Assembly (NCBI RefSeq): GCF_008039875.1
Contig: NZ_VRUU01000026.1
Span: forward strand, 1 to 52,598
Reading direction: 5' to 3'
Length of the DNA: 52,598 bases
Source of the DNA: Methylobacterium sp. WL119
Lineage (GTDB): Bacteria > Pseudomonadota > Alphaproteobacteria > Rhizobiales > Beijerinckiaceae
The position numbers and the translations under genes were made by a program. Shown piece after piece: positions 52,562 through 52,598 of this stretch; position 1 is the stretch's first letter; every line of letters starts with the position of its first letter. The notes below the pieces were generated by a model that was not told the origin of the DNA, made no database searches, and saw only the letters and a list, made by a program, of their open reading frames with translations.

Positions 52562-52598
52562 ATGATGCAGCCGACCCCGCTCCCCGCCGCCCCCGCCA
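52562..52598 (+). CDS. Possible start of a further gene (truncated by the window edge)
   Basis: Two adjacent ATG codons (52562 and 52565) open a frame reading MMQPTPLPAAPA up to the window end. Only 12 codons are visible, so neither the reality nor the identity of the gene can be judged. An ATG at 52554 in another frame stops at once. Confidence 0.2.
   Translation, partial: MMQPTPLPAAPA

Overview
This is a high-GC, densely coded bacterial chromosome segment that reads as an alphaproteobacterium, most likely Methylobacterium or a close relative (inference). Supporting features are a class I PHA synthase next to an AlaC-type aminotransferase, a propionyl-CoA carboxylase alpha subunit, the ribB/aroC/tyrS housekeeping block, many GTG starts and a Rhizobiales-type parS site. 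I see no tRNA, rRNA, insertion sequence, prophage or CRISPR array. Nearly all DNA is ordinary chromosomal sequence, and the very long antisense ORFs are shadows caused by GC-rich codon use.

Left end (1-6808): a capsule or surface polysaccharide locus. On the minus strand are a KpsC-like Kdo transferase, an LTA-synthase-like phosphoglycerol transferase and the start of a polysaccharide-export lipoprotein. Divergently on the plus strand are a KpsS-like protein, an SDR enzyme and a sugar-type formyltransferase. Region 6818-13715 holds small metabolic, secreted and regulatory genes: a GST, an alpha/beta hydrolase that lacks its nucleophile serine, a single-domain response regulator, a Tat-exported dienelactone hydrolase, DUF192, a two-domain cold-shock protein and a DUF1624 acyltransferase-like membrane protein. 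A perfect 16-bp parS palindrome lies at 11105-11120.

13735-16626 is a complete EF-P beta-lysylation module: efp faces divergently from overlapping epmA and epmB. 16631-18867 carries a GST, an RraA-fold protein without its Arg-Asp motif, and a YdcF protein. From 24145 down to 18840 a long co-directional minus-strand run carries pccA, two tiny membrane proteins, a gamma-glutamylcyclotransferase, an FNT-family channel, acylphosphatase, DUF599 and DUF3253.

24295-31298 contains a hypothetical gene, a 115-bp REP/MITE-like hairpin, an L,D-transpeptidase, an HDAC-family deacetylase and a two-gene RND efflux system. 31238-38695 is metabolic and translational: ribB fused to a degenerate GCHII domain, aroC, a catalase-like protein, anmK, tyrS, then an SDR facing an ArsR-type regulator across a palindrome. 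38721-45862 holds a giant AsmA/YhdP-type envelope protein, a 1-Cys Bcp peroxiredoxin, an M23 peptidase, prfB with its programmed +1 frameshift, and DUF3140. 45911-52598 has small exported proteins, an AlaC-like aminotransferase, phaC, a FAH-family hydrolase, DUF808 and the first codons of another possible gene.

No wholly new system is obvious. The best leads are the parS site, the capsule locus with its unusual enzyme mix, the self-contained EF-P modification cassette, two catalytic-motif-deficient enzyme homologues, and several structured repeats.
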